Position numbers and translations under genes: made by a program
The notes under the pieces: model-generated
What the model was told of the DNA's origin: nothing
Seen by the model: only the letters and a program-made list of their open reading frames with translations
The model's database searches: none
Source: Rotaria sordida
Lineage: Eukaryota > Rotifera > Eurotatoria > Philodinida > Philodinidae
DNA length: 64,000 nt
Assembly (NCBI GenBank): GCA_905250125.1
Contig: CAJNOL010000164.1
Coordinates: forward strand, 1 to 64,000
Direction: 5' to 3'
In this document: one piece after another, positions 47,496 to 59,900 of the stretch
How the letters are laid out: every line of letters begins with the position of its first letter
How positions within the stretch are numbered: position 1 is the stretch's first letter

Positions 47496-49501
47496 AATCT
47501 GTTTCTTCCTGGAAAAAAAAACATTTTATAATGATTTTGTACTAGACTTTATTCTTTTTACGTTAAAGGACAAAAAAAATTGTACACACTCAAGTATGTA
47601 CTTTGCAAGTTTGACATAACCTATGTTTTATAGGAAGAAAGACTCATGTGGTTGGCTGCACTAAGAGCATCCATATTTATATCGTTCTTTTTCGTGCATA
47701 TTTTCTGCATGCTAACGTCATCAACACATGGTGTGATGTCTCTTTTATACACTATAGCGCCGTTACATCAAATGTGATGATTAATCATATTGCGATTGAA
47801 TCTCAGAAATAATTTGAAATTGTATATCATAAAACTGTACTTCGTATAAGAGCTTATGATCCAATTAGTTATTCAAAGATCATATTTATATAGGTGACAA
47901 GTAACAAAAAAAAAATAGTGGCAATAAAAATCTCCTTATTTTTTCATTAGTAGTCATTTACTTTATATAATAATGCATACTTTACTGGTTTACTAAAGTT
48001 TGCCAAATTTTTATATTAATTTCTATGATCGCTTGCAATCATTGCTATTTATTGTTATAGTATGGCATAACGGCAATAAAATAGTTGCTTTTGAGAATCT
48101 CCATCAATCTGCTTGGAGTTACTAATATAGAATGAAAATTAAACCATAATAACGAATTTGTTTGATCAATGCTAAAAAAAAAAGACAAGGTAAATAATTA
48201 GACTTATTCAAAATAAATGAAGTTTAGAGAATTATGAGTGAAAATTTTGACTCCTATAAATAGAAACGAAAATATTGCTATGGGAATTTTGATTTTAAAC
48301 TTCTTTTACAACAAGATCTGTAATAAATTAATTAATAAAGGGTGATGGAAAAGCTTCGATTCCTCTCAGTAAATCGATGATATTTATGACAAATCTTTAT
48401 ATGATTAATTGGTCGAAATATGTAATTTTGTAGAAAAAGATCCGAACTATCATTTAAAAAAAAGATACTTCGAGATGCGTAAATATAGTACAATATTATT
48501 GTCATTTTACTCATCTTGAATGAATATTTTTATCTCATATTTTTTCAGAACAATAAAATACTTTCTTTTTATAATAGTTGTATGTCTTTTACTCACCGAA
48601 AATTTTTTTGTATCAGACTTATCATTTTAATGGAATAATATTCATCATATTGACAGTCTTATTTTATGAAGTTTACTGTTTTCAATTTATTCGCTAATAT
48701 GCCAGTTGCTTGGATCTATCTTTCTGACAACTATTATAGTATTTCAAAGGGAAATAGATGGCATTTAGTCAATAGGAAACTTGTGAAGTATCATTCAACA
48801 AGATTTAAGTAAATACAAAGATGTCAAACAAAAAATTATTGATATATAGAAAAATTTAAACGTAGAAAACTACAAGGAAATAATTAACAGTATTTTAAAA
48901 AGTCAACACATCACAAAATGTCAATCTGATAAATTTATAAATCATTTAGATATTTTATTGGAGAAAAAAATCTTTTTAATTTTTTTCAAAAAGTATAAGA
49001 TGACAATATTCATCGTCGACTAGTAAAATGACCATAAAGAATTTAAACCTACTTAAATACACTTTAATAATAAATTATTTATTTCAAGCATGTATAGTTT
49101 TTTTTTTTGTTATTACTCTTTTATAATCATTTTTATCATCTGTTCTCGACTACATTAAATACATATATATATATCTTTACATGTTTAATTCGAAATGAAA
49201 TTTGTGATTTTCATATTTATTATAGATTTCTTTGAAAAATTATTTACTAGTATAAGTTATATCTATTATTTTACCTTAGCTAGGCATGCAATATGCAAGT
49301 ATTTTTTTTTTTTGTTTGATGATGAGTTACAAAAAAACGGTCAGTATCAATTTTATATATACTGATGCAATATTTCTCATACATTTGGTTTTTTGAAATT
49401 ATTTTAATATCAAATCTGAAAAATAAAATACATTGACAACATTTATGAATTTTTAAATATAAACATATGAATATATTATAAAATAAAAAGAATTTATTCT
49501 C
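47496..49501. other. 2-kb intergenic region, nothing supported
   Basis: AT-rich sequence between the head of the LRAT gene and the tail of FAIM. No exon-like frames, RNA genes or clear palindromes seen. A short (AT)n lies near 49160. Confidence 0.55.
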
Positions 49502-50100
49502 TTATTCATTTGCTTGTGGAATTTCACATCCATCAACAAATAAACTATGATTAATCCCCAAACGATGATGACCAGATGAAACAGCTTTCAAAATAGCTGG
49601 ATGACCACTAATTTCAAAAACTGTTTCTGTTCCATAATCGGTAAATTCAGCTTCAGCGTCAATACGTTGACCATTAACCCATATATCAAGTGTATCTTTT
49701 TCTAAAACAACACGATAATCTACTCCATCAAGTTTCAATGTCCATGCTCGACTTATTTTAGAACGATTTTCACTAAATTTTTCTAATGGTTTTCCATCAA
49801 CATCAAGTGAATATTCATATGCAAAACCACTAACAGCATCAATATGAATAGTACATTGATGTTTACCAATTTTAAAAGTTTCTCTACCAACAAGTTTAAA
49901 AAGCCAATCATGACGAAGAACTTCTTTATTATCAACACGAACTATACGTTTACCGGATGTTGTACCACTAAAGTGATAAGAATTAAGACATAGAAATTAT
50001 GAAAACAAAAAAACTTCTTTTTTTTTAGTTACTGTTCAAATTCTACTTTATGAATACCATCTGAGAGCGCAACTTGCCAACTTCCAACTATGTCACCCAT
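49502..50100 (-). CDS. FAIM: Fas apoptotic inhibitory molecule 1 (FAIM), 177 aa
   Basis: A conserved cytosolic beta-sandwich protein that counters death-receptor killing and protein aggregation in vertebrates. Two exons, 50100-50033 and 49967-49502, joined as FEH/GTTSGKRI. The protein starts MGDIVGSWQVALSDGIHKVE and contains WLFKLVGRETF, DAVSGFAYEYSLDVDGK, the second-half block VVLEKDTLDIWVNGQ, and ends SLFVDGCEIPQANE. It is colinear with human FAIM-S (179 aa) with no large indel. The start is the family's conserved N-terminus. No acceptor-like motif sits immediately upstream, unlike several neighbours. Confidence 0.95.
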
Positions 50101-52270
50101 TGCAAAAGTAAATAGAAAAAAAAAGAAGAATGTAATCGCATTTACGGCTATATGACTTTGACATATTCCGTCGTCATCCGTTTCGTTACTACGACTACAA
50201 AAATACTAATGCATGTCAGATGTCGCTAATGAACATGAGGACAAGCCCAATACCGATGAGTTTTCATGATTTTTTATTTTTTCTTAGAAAAAAAATCGAT
50301 TCATGTTCATAGTTTCCTATTAGAGTTTTTATTTCTATCTTTTTCTTGTTAGTAAAATCATTCTATATCAATCTATTCAACATTCTGTTATGAAAATATT
50401 TGTCCTGTTCGGTGGCTTCTATGGAAAGTGGTACCATTCTAAATAGAATGAAATTCTGCATGTAAAAGAACCAACTAGAAAACCAACACAAGTTGTGAGA
50501 AAATCCGGACAAGAAAAAATTGAATCTAGTTCAAACTTTATATTAGAGTTGTAACCGGTCAGTCTTCACCGATTAGAAAACACTTTATAAATGTGCCATT
50601 TGTCTCTGATAAAACTTGTGGATAGCAAGTTTTGCTTACTCTTATCAAAATGATCAAACAGTGCTGTTTCGAAAACTGTTAGTTTTATTTTCTTCTGTTC
50701 GTCCTGACCATGCAAAAATCGTCGGTTTTATCACGTTTTATGAGGACCATTAATCGTGAAAGTAGATGGGGATTAAATCACTTAAAATAGCTTTTTTTCG
50801 ATTTCTTTACAATTTCGATGGAAAATCGCAATTATTCCAGCGACTTTTACAATAATCTAACCTAGCCGTACTGATTGAATCTAGATTATGACTGTCTCGA
50901 CACATCGTGAACAATATGTTTACAACCGTCATTTATCATTGTATATTCGTACGATTTCTAGTAAATTGCGAGAGAGATGGTTTTCTTCTTCCCATATACT
51001 ATAAATATTTAAAAAAATTATTTATATAAATAAAATTTACATTTCATTTTGGTGTCAATCTTGATCTAAATAAAGGAAAAATTTGATAAATAATACTTTC
51101 TATTGATTTCATTGTCGAGAATGATTTGAATAAAAAAAAATATTTATATAAATAATACTTACTATTCGTAGTTTTGTAGAAATTATATTAAATAAGAAAG
51201 AAGGGAAAGCCTATTTCAATGAATAACATTTACGTCTGATTTTAGTGTGGAGATTGATCTAAATAAAAGAAAAAATGTTTAATTTTTTTAAATATATATA
51301 TTGACTGTTGAAGTTTCTTACAAAATCACCGGTTGACTCGCAATTATCTAAATAATTATTGATTAATTGTGATTTATAAGAATATCCGAAAAATCGCGAT
51401 TAATCATCAAAGCTGATGTGATTTTGACGATATATTATGTTACTTGACTCAAACTTAAACCGTATATGTTTTCGTGAAGATAAAATTTAGATTTGGATCA
51501 TTGTTCGTAGAGAAAGAAACGTTAGTTTTTGTCTGTAAAAGTCGAGTGAGAAAATTCACGGTTTGGAGTTTGGCAATCAGTTGATGGGCAAATGACTCAT
51601 TTTTTTTTCGAGCTACATATAGAAATATCACATATTAATTTTTGAGAAATCTAACAGATATAAACGACCATAACACGGTATTTCTTCCTGGAAATTTGTA
51701 AAAACCTGAGTGCAAAAAAAGGAAAATGAATGTTTCTGGAAACCATTCGACTAGGTATGGGTGTTCTCTTTAGCCATATCCATTCACACACACACACACA
51801 CACACACCAACAGACAGGCATTTGTATCCATCCACTCATTTATAGTGCATTTCAAAAATAATATTGAACATCCCATCATTTATAGATGGCCTCACTGGAT
51901 GCTTAGTATCACATGATACCCCGTCGAACCGCGTGCTCAGATGGAATCGGATCAGTCGACTAGTCAGCATTAGGACTAATGCACACCTACTCATCAAAAT
52001 TTAGAAGAATTCAATGCTATTTTGAATATAAGTTGACTTGATTTTACTAGATAACGTGGCTTCTTTGTACTTTGTTTGGCCAACTAGGAAAATCGATCTC
52101 ATATTTGGTTAATTGCCAATTTTTGCGATCTTACTTACATTCATTCTCTGAAGTATTATATATAATAAATTATGATTAAAATCATCGAGGATAATTTTTA
52201 AAAAACTTTTGTGAAAGTTTACTGAAAAATTTGTTTTGAAACTGATATAGAATCTTTGAAATAATTTTAG
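50101..52270. other. 2.2-kb intergenic region with minor repeats
   Basis: No gene supported. A diverged direct repeat of about 55 bp is visible (51036-51090 and 51225-51280, sharing tgatctaaataaa[ga]gaaaaa). A (CA)n microsatellite lies at about 51786-51807, followed by a slightly GC-richer unique stretch at 51880-51990. Confidence 0.5.
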
Positions 52271-52845
52271 CAACGTCATCAACAACATCGACTAATACAA
52301 GTGCATAATCACTTTCATTTATGCATATAAAGTTCTTATGAGTACTGTCTCTCTTTGTCTTGTAGCAACGACAACTCTAAAGCCTCTAATAGGATCTTTT
52401 ACCGGCGCTACTATGACAGATAATACTTGGACGCAATCTACCAACCCGTATTCAGCAATTACAACAGGACTTCTAACGCTCATATTCACCTCCGCCACAT
52501 CAAACAATCAATATGATTGGTATATAGATGATGTATTTGTACGTAACTCAATGTCGACTGAAATGCTAACAAATGAAAATTTTGAGAATAGTTCAACACT
52601 CGTTGGATGGACATTTGGACATTCTGGTTCGTGTGCATCCTCGACCGGCCGGTATAACGAATAGCAGATCTCATTCATCGAGTCAATCCTACGGTAACGT
52701 ATGTCATAGTGGGACTACATCGATCGAAAAATCGTTTTCTATCATCGCTGGCCACGCTTACAATCTTGATTTTTGGTTTTATCTCTATCATAGCAACAAT
52801 GGGGCGGGTAGTGCAAGTGTACAGTTGAATGTAATTGTTACTTGA
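52271..52845 (+). pseudogene. Broken fragment of a secreted or extracellular repeat-domain gene
   Basis: An acceptor (cttgtag, ending 52365) opens a frame reading ATTTLKPLIGSFTGATMTD and then SNNQYDWYIDDVFVRNS and LVGWTFGHSGSC. The frame is lost near 52650 and continues in the next frame as VCHSGTTSIEKSFSIIAGHA and YNLDFWFYLYHSNNGAGS to a stop at 52845. The two halves look like one beta-sandwich, carbohydrate-binding-like extracellular domain split by a single-base frameshift. A preceding Ser/Thr-rich piece (TSSTTSTNTSA, 52271-52305) ends in a stop, with no signal peptide or start. I therefore read it as a decayed exon cluster. The domain family is inferred only from the pattern. Confidence 0.5.
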
Positions 52846-53706
52846 TTATAACTTAAAGATATTTGCATTGATGACGAAGGTATGACCTTCCACAATGCAT
52901 TACTATATACATAACAAAAGAACTTGACAAAATGAACATTATAGTTTTGTTGTTACCTTACAATTTTTATTTTCTCTGTCATTCTATAGCCTCATTTTGA
53001 AATACGTATTAGTCTACAAAATATATTGCAAGCAAAAAACAAAAATGCATGAACAGAAGTTATTAGGTGTAGATGTAGATTATGAAAGGCAAGAAAGGAT
53101 CTCACTCGAGTGATACATCCAAGCCTTCATCGATCAAAGTGTCAAAAATAGACGCTTATATATTTTACATATCAAATATGTGTAGACGAGAAGATCTGTC
53201 TGTCAAAGAATATTTTTTCCTATCCTTAGCACAACGAATAAATGATTGCCCAGTCTCATTACTGTTAGATAGTGTACAAAACGAGTAGATATGGTTAGAT
53301 TATATCTCATTTTATATTTTTTGACAAAATAGAATTTGAACAATGAGCAAATTTATCAGAAATTTGATAATCAAAAGCAATGTTTTCTAATGGTCTGAAA
53401 TTATGAATACTCTTATTTCATATAATATTTGTTTATAAAAAAATAATTAATATTTCATTTATGAAAGAAAAAATAAGAACATTGTGAGGAAAATAAAAAA
53501 ATATGGTATTGACTTTTTATTTCTAGTAGTAATTTATTGATAACAATATTATTGTTATAGAATATCGTAGTGAATTATAAAGATACACCTATGTTTCATT
53601 CATGTTTGTTTATCTCTTTTCTTTGTTTTTCTCATATTTATATTTATCAAGTTTATGTCATCGTCGTAAGACAATTCTATTCATTGACAAAAATATTTTT
53701 CATTAG

Positions 53707-54120
53707 AACATGTTTATACTACAAAGCAAACAAGACAGCATAAACAAAATTTTGATGAAATATTAACATATGAAAATTATATTGAAGTTATCTTCCCACA
53801 TACGCAAGCTGATAGTAAACAGCTCCTTGATGACGGTTTCATCGATTAACAAGACAACGCTACATCACATACACATCTGGAATCATTGACATAGTATGAA
53901 GAAAATTTCGTAGAACTCATTGAAAACCACAGATGATCAGTCCTGATCTCAATGTTCTAGATTATCATATGTAAAAGGCTATCATCAACAATGTGCAATA
54001 GGATAAAGTTAAAAACTATGATTCATTAATTGATGAAATAAGAAAACGAATTTGTCGTAGACTAAAAAATAATCTTTTTCGCAGCGTTGATATTTTGTTA
54101 ATTTTGAAAATAAAAAGTAC
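53707..54120 (+). pseudogene. Decayed mariner/Tc1 (IS630-type DDE) transposase C-terminal fragment
   Basis: Translating across frames gives hallmark pieces in order: YIEVIFPHTQADSKQLLDDG, QDNATSHTHLESL (the second catalytic Asp block), EENFVELIENHR, SPDLNVLDYHM (the SPDLN motif after which the family has Trp, here a stop), then SLIDEIRKRICRRLKNNLFR. At least four stops and one frameshift interrupt it, so it is dead. No terminal repeats could be assigned. Confidence 0.7.
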
Positions 54121-54324
54121 AACTATCAAAGAAGCTGTTCTTTTAGTAAAATGTAGAGCTTTTCATGCTACATCTTTTGGTATATTTTACTTGTTTAATA
54201 CAACGTATGAAGTGATTAAGAACTGAAATGCAAAACATGGTTATTTATTATATTACATTGGTTTTTTTAAAGCATCAAAAGTTCGTAGTATGATGACACC
54301 AGAACTCAGACGAAAGTATTCATC

Positions 54325-56440
54325 AAATGTACTTGATATTTATACTTTTACTTATCCTTAAGTACAAAAATCCGTACTTCATACTTTTACTGACAATACG
54401 AAACAGTGTCTCTTTTGAATATTTGAAATATCTTTCTGAACATTTCATTACAGCCGTTAACGAAAAACATTTAAAATATTAAAGCTTATTAGATTAAGCA
54501 GTTTAGCCGTCTACTAAATACATAGATAAATTTAATAAAAAGTAAAACGAATTTCGAACTTCTGCTTGTTTTCGAAAATCTACGACTCTTTTTAATATGT
54601 CCAATGTGTTGCATAAGGAATAAAAGATGTTCAATTTAGAAACAATTAGCTATTGGATAGATCGGATAACTTTCAGATGACTCTATAAGTTTCTGTTAAA
54701 GCAAATTTTTATCCTAAATTTATTAAATTCTTAAAATTATTAGTTACATACCAAAATATATCTGATGGACTGCATTTATTTTAAATTTCAATATTGTTAG
54801 AAAGAATTAATGGTTTGAATCTAAACTTGCAAAGAGGTCTAAGATATATTCAAGAAATCTTTCATCAACTTTCCATATTAAAATCCTATTGATGATTCGA
54901 AAATGTAGTGAAACAATAACCTGTACTGGCTTGTAGAGCATGAATTTGAATTCACGTAGATCCTTCTTAGTGTCATCAAGAACTATATTTATCTATGATA
55001 GTAAGCCGAACAAGCGTCATCCTGTATAAATATTGATTATAATTTCAAAGAAACTCGAACAATGAAACTAGATAATTTTTACAACTGTTCTGCAGTAAAT
55101 TTATCAATATATGAGGCACAAAAAAATTTCATTAAAATATTCTTATTTTCATTTACTTTTTGATCAAATCATGTCACAATAGTCTTGTAAAGCTTATTAA
55201 AGGTAGTCAATTTTAAAGACGAAAGGGATGAGTTCCAAAGTGACCCCTGCTAGAATTAGACCTATAACACTTGTTTGTGCTCTGTCTCGATCAGTTGAAA
55301 TTGTTAATAGCCGTTGTATGTACACTATACATGGCTGTTGAGCATGACCAGCTCTTTTTATCTATCAGTCCGAAGACCAACCAGACTAATATTCATTATG
55401 ACTCGATATCACTTTTCAACAGCTTCAAAATGGTATAAAAATATCATCGAAAAAACACTGTTCGATATGACCTTGCATGAAGCACATAGCCCTGATATAC
55501 CGTTATTTTAAGTACTGTCAAGATTGTTCACTGAAATCATGTGCCAATACCACCTGATATTATCGCTCATCGGACTAATTTTTATATAGTTTGATAGCGC
55601 TTGAAAATGACTACAAAAATAATATAAAAAAATCAAAGAAAAAACACTGTTGATTAGAAAATTACGATTTGGATAAGACAAATGTGATATTCTGAATTAG
55701 CATCAAAAACTGAGTGGACTTACATGTATTTCAAAAATTTGCGCAACTTTCTTTTTTCGTCGAAAAACTCATCTGTGATCTTTCTCAGACTTCGGTCAAA
55801 AAAAATGAATTTCATAAAAACTCTATTGTTATTGTTTATTTATCTGTTATCTGAAGTTCTACTATTATTTTATAACTTTAAAACTTGATTCTCACTGTCA
55901 AAATGATTGTTCTGATGAAATTCATTTCTTGACTCAACCCTAAGAAAGACTAAAAGTGAATTTCTCGAGAAAAAAAGAAAGTTGCGAAAACTTTTGAAAT
56001 ACAACGATATTTTTCTAATCGAAATCTATTCAATATCAGGCAAAAAAAAATCATAAAATTATCTTTCGAGCATTGTCTCTTTGTGTGACCAGTGTTTTTT
56101 TTCTCGATTTTTTAATACCATCTTGATTGGCTTATTAGATGAGTAGATAAAAACAGTTGTTTATCATCAAAAGTTGGGTTCAATACTTACGTGACGATCA
56201 TTGACTATTTTAATCGAGCTGTGCATTGCACAAACAAGTACTATATAACTAATTCTACTAGGACTTACTCTCGAACACCTTGTGTGATAGAAAAAAAGTC
56301 AAATTTCTTGAGGGTAACATTTTTAACAGTTATTGACTTCTTTTCTCTATTATATTTATGCATCAAGTAAAAGTACCAAGTACTTTTTTTCGTACTGAAG
56401 TACAAATACAAGGACAAATATACTTATACTCGTCATTCAT
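54325..56440. mobile_element. Possible degraded DNA-transposon remnant bounded by inverted (a)agtactt-rich ends
   Basis: The left end (54325-54400: tatacttttacttatccttaagtacaaaaatccgtacttcatactttta) resembles the reverse complement of 56362-56440 (aagtaaaagtaccaagtactttttttcgtactgaagtacaaata). Low-complexity agtactt termini of this kind occur on some hAT-like elements. The 2-kb interior has no intact frame and contains another palindrome (55615-56130). Boundaries and class are tentative. Confidence 0.35.
55615..56130. repeat. About 515-bp fold-back element
   Basis: aaaaaatcaaagaaaaaacact near 55627 mirrors agtgttttttttctcgattttt near 56092. tacatgtatttcaaaaatttgcgcaactttcttttttcgtcgaaaaac mirrors gagaaaaaaagaaagttgcgaaaacttttgaaatacaa, and aaaatgaatttcataaaaact mirrors tgatgaaattcattt. 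The centre is near 55870. Confidence 0.85.
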
Positions 56441-56972
56441 TTGGATGAAATTATATTCTAACGTCTCTTGTAGATAATCATCGGTTATATTCATAATTTT
56501 TTCAGTATAATGGAGTTAAATAAATGCAAAACATTTTGTACAGTAGTGTCTCGCAGACAAGTGCGATCGGCTCTTGTTTTTTTTCTCATGCACACTTTCA
56601 ATAAATTAAAATTTGTATGCATCTCTTCATTTCATCATTGGAAAAAATTTCAAAAAGAAATTTTTATCAAAATTATATTTCGCATAATATGTAAAATAAT
56701 CTTTTCCTTTCCGTCTGTATATAGTGCGGCATCTGTTGATGAATGTCAAGCCAGAACATTATTGGATGAGTCATACTCGGTCAGGTCTTTGTATCGATCG
56801 AGTCAAAAAGGAAAATTTCGTATATTTGTTTTTATTCGAATGTATAGTAGTCTAAATTTGTTACAACATTCTCAGCAAACTGTCGTCAAATTCAACTCAA
56901 TTTTCTCTTCATTTGCGTAAGATTGATTTGATTTTTTTTCTTTAAATTCTACATTGAAATTTTTTACTTTAG

Positions 56973-59900
56973 AACTTCAAACTACAGAAGTGTCGTCAAC
57001 ACAAGAAAAACCTTCAATTTCTTTTTATAGTAGTCGAAAAGTAAAAACAAACAATCATCTTATCAATAGACAAGTATTTTATATATTTTTCTAGCGAATT
57101 GATCATGCACTAATAATAACAAACGGGCAAATGGCCAAAAAATCGAAACCACTACCAGAAGGTGTTTTCTATATTTTCTATTTTAATGTAATTTAATTTT
57201 TTTTTCTCCTTGTAGTTATTTGTTTGAGTGATGATGATGACGATAATAATAATAAAAAAATGAGTGTACCTGTTGCTAGTCCTATCATACGGCCATCATC
57301 AAGTCTTACTAATGGTGACAATAATATTGAAACATCTCAAACATTCGATTGGATTGTTCAACGTAAAGATATAATGCGTATACCAGAATTAACAATAAAA
57401 CATTCTGATCTAATAAAAAAATCATATGAACTTGGTTGTTCAGCAGTTTGTTTTGGCATTATAGAATTTAATGTTGAATCAGAAATTATTCTTATGAAAG
57501 AAACAGAAATTGAATTAAAACTTAAATGTAAATAAAAATATCTAAAAAAAGAAAAAAAAATTAAAAATACAATTTTTACTTTTTTAAGGTGATTTTATGG
57601 CTAATCTTAATATAAAATTAGCTTATTCAGACATCATATCGTTTTATTTTTCATTTCAATCACAACCACCAGCTGCATTTATTCAAGTTCGTCCAGACTT
57701 CGCTGATCTTTTTGCAAGATTTATTCCATCAACGGATGAACATGGAAAAGGATTTGATCCAAATTCAAAAGGTTTAAGAAATATATGCATATATAATTTA
57801 TTTAATATTTATATTTGTTTAGATGAAAGACGACGTCGAATTGTTTTTTGTCTAAAATCTTTACCAGAAAAAGAAAAAATAAATATAGCATCAATTTATT
57901 ATTATTTAAAAGCAAAATCTGCAACAATGGTATAGAGAATTTTTTTTCTTTATATATAGAAAATATATTTTTTTTTGTTGTTATTATATTTTCATAGAAT
58001 ATTTGTTGTATCAATGGTTCAAGAGCTCAAGAAATTTATAATTTATCTCGATTTGCAAAAGTATCAGCATTGGGCTCGATAACAACATCATTTGTAATTC
58101 ATGCTAATGATTTGTATGTTCTATTTTATAGAAACATCCGTCTTAGATGTTTATTGAAATTAGAATAAGAGACAAATTTTTACCTTTTCTAATTTTCCTA
58201 GTAGAATTCAAACTATTATAAAAACAGATTGATTGATAAATTTTATCGATAAGTTTGAAGGAGAAAATATGATCAATTCAAAATCGTTTGACTAGTGTCA
58301 AGAAATTTTAAACAACCTGAATACAATAAAATGAAAGGTTTTTTTTGGTTTTACTAACGAGGAAACTATCCCAGCTGTAATCCGCCTATTGAGCTCACTA
58401 GAAAGTCTTAGTACAGCTAGAAGAACCGTAAAACGGTTGGTACCCATCGACCTCTGGAGTCGAGTTATGATTGTTTTACTGGAATTTAGCCCATAGATAA
58501 ATCAAATGACCTTTAGAATATCTTGAAAGTGTCAGTTGAAAAGAATGTTGACTTGCCAAGATAATATACGATGCAAAAGTCGAAACATTTTCATTTTTAT
58601 CACAGCGCCCTCGCACAGTTTCATGCATGTAAATCAGACCAATCAGTATGAAGACGCACTCAAAAGTCTTTGGACAGATGTCAAACTGTTATACTGTATT
58701 GCAGATTTCTAAAGCAATAAAACAATTTTTTTGTTAGAAAGAGCAAAATCTGAACGACAGATTTTGTACGAGACATATTTTTCCAAAACAAACGTGTTGA
58801 GGAGAAAAAGTCCAAAACTAAACATCTCTAAAAAAATAAGTTCTTGTAACGTTTTTTCAACCTTGAAAAATAGATATCTGAATTGTTTTGAGCTACATGA
58901 ATGAATCAAATCGAAATAAGAATATATCAAAGACTCTATCGATATCAACTTGAGCAAAATTTGTCAGATCCATAACTCTAATCGAAAACGTTTGAAAAAT
59001 GCAATTTCTGTAAAATACAATCTTTTTCAAGAAATATCAGTTTGCAAGCACAGCAGCCATCATCTTCACAAATTAGGCATAAACTGAAATCTTTGTGCTT
59101 TATTTATTCGAAATAGTTCAGGTCATAGGAACTGACCAGAAAAAATCATTTTTTTACTGTTGCAAAACGGTTAGGTAGTAGAAACGATCAACTTAGTCGT
59201 TTTGTTTTTAGAAAAAACTATATTTTGGTATAAAAGCCAATAGGAAGTTTAACTTACAATACATCATTGAAGAGAGCATCCTTTACGCTACAAAAATCAA
59301 CATTAAACGTGTCTTTTGATTTCACTTCAGATTTTAAAAGGCTTAACAGAAGGTAAAAAATGCTATTGCTCGATAGTGAAGTTGCAAGAAGTTTTTTTAG
59401 TTTTGGACTTTTCCTTCTGGTCAGGTTCATTCTGGAAAAATAGACTCCATACAAAATTTGCAGTTCATACATAACTCTTTCCAGAAAAAAAATTTGTTTG
59501 GTTCAGAAGTACACAACATGGTATAACTGAGTTTGCCAGTTTTCTAAAAGATTTTTTGCATTGCAGATTCAATACGTCGATAAAGGAACACTCATCTCGA
59601 TTAAAACTTTCAGAATATCCCAAAGTCCATTAGATCTATCTATGCATGAAATTCTGTTATTTGATTTTCCAATAAATACCTAAAGCTAAGTCGAAAATTC
59701 AGTAAAAGGATCATAACTCGAGTCCAGAAGCTCATAGTTGCGAATAGAGCTTGCTGGGCTCTAGTCAAGAACTACTTTTAGTTTTTTTCTAGTCTGATTG
59801 AGATTTTCTTGTGAACTCGAGCGGTAGATTACCGTTTAGATAATTCTCTCGTAAGCAATGAGTTCTTTTTGTTGAATGATTCATTTGATATTTATTTTTT

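Noticed and set aside
53082..53288. 68-codon frame as a small gene
   Set aside because: No recognisable domain, no signal peptide, and it lies in decayed sequence; not enough to support a call.
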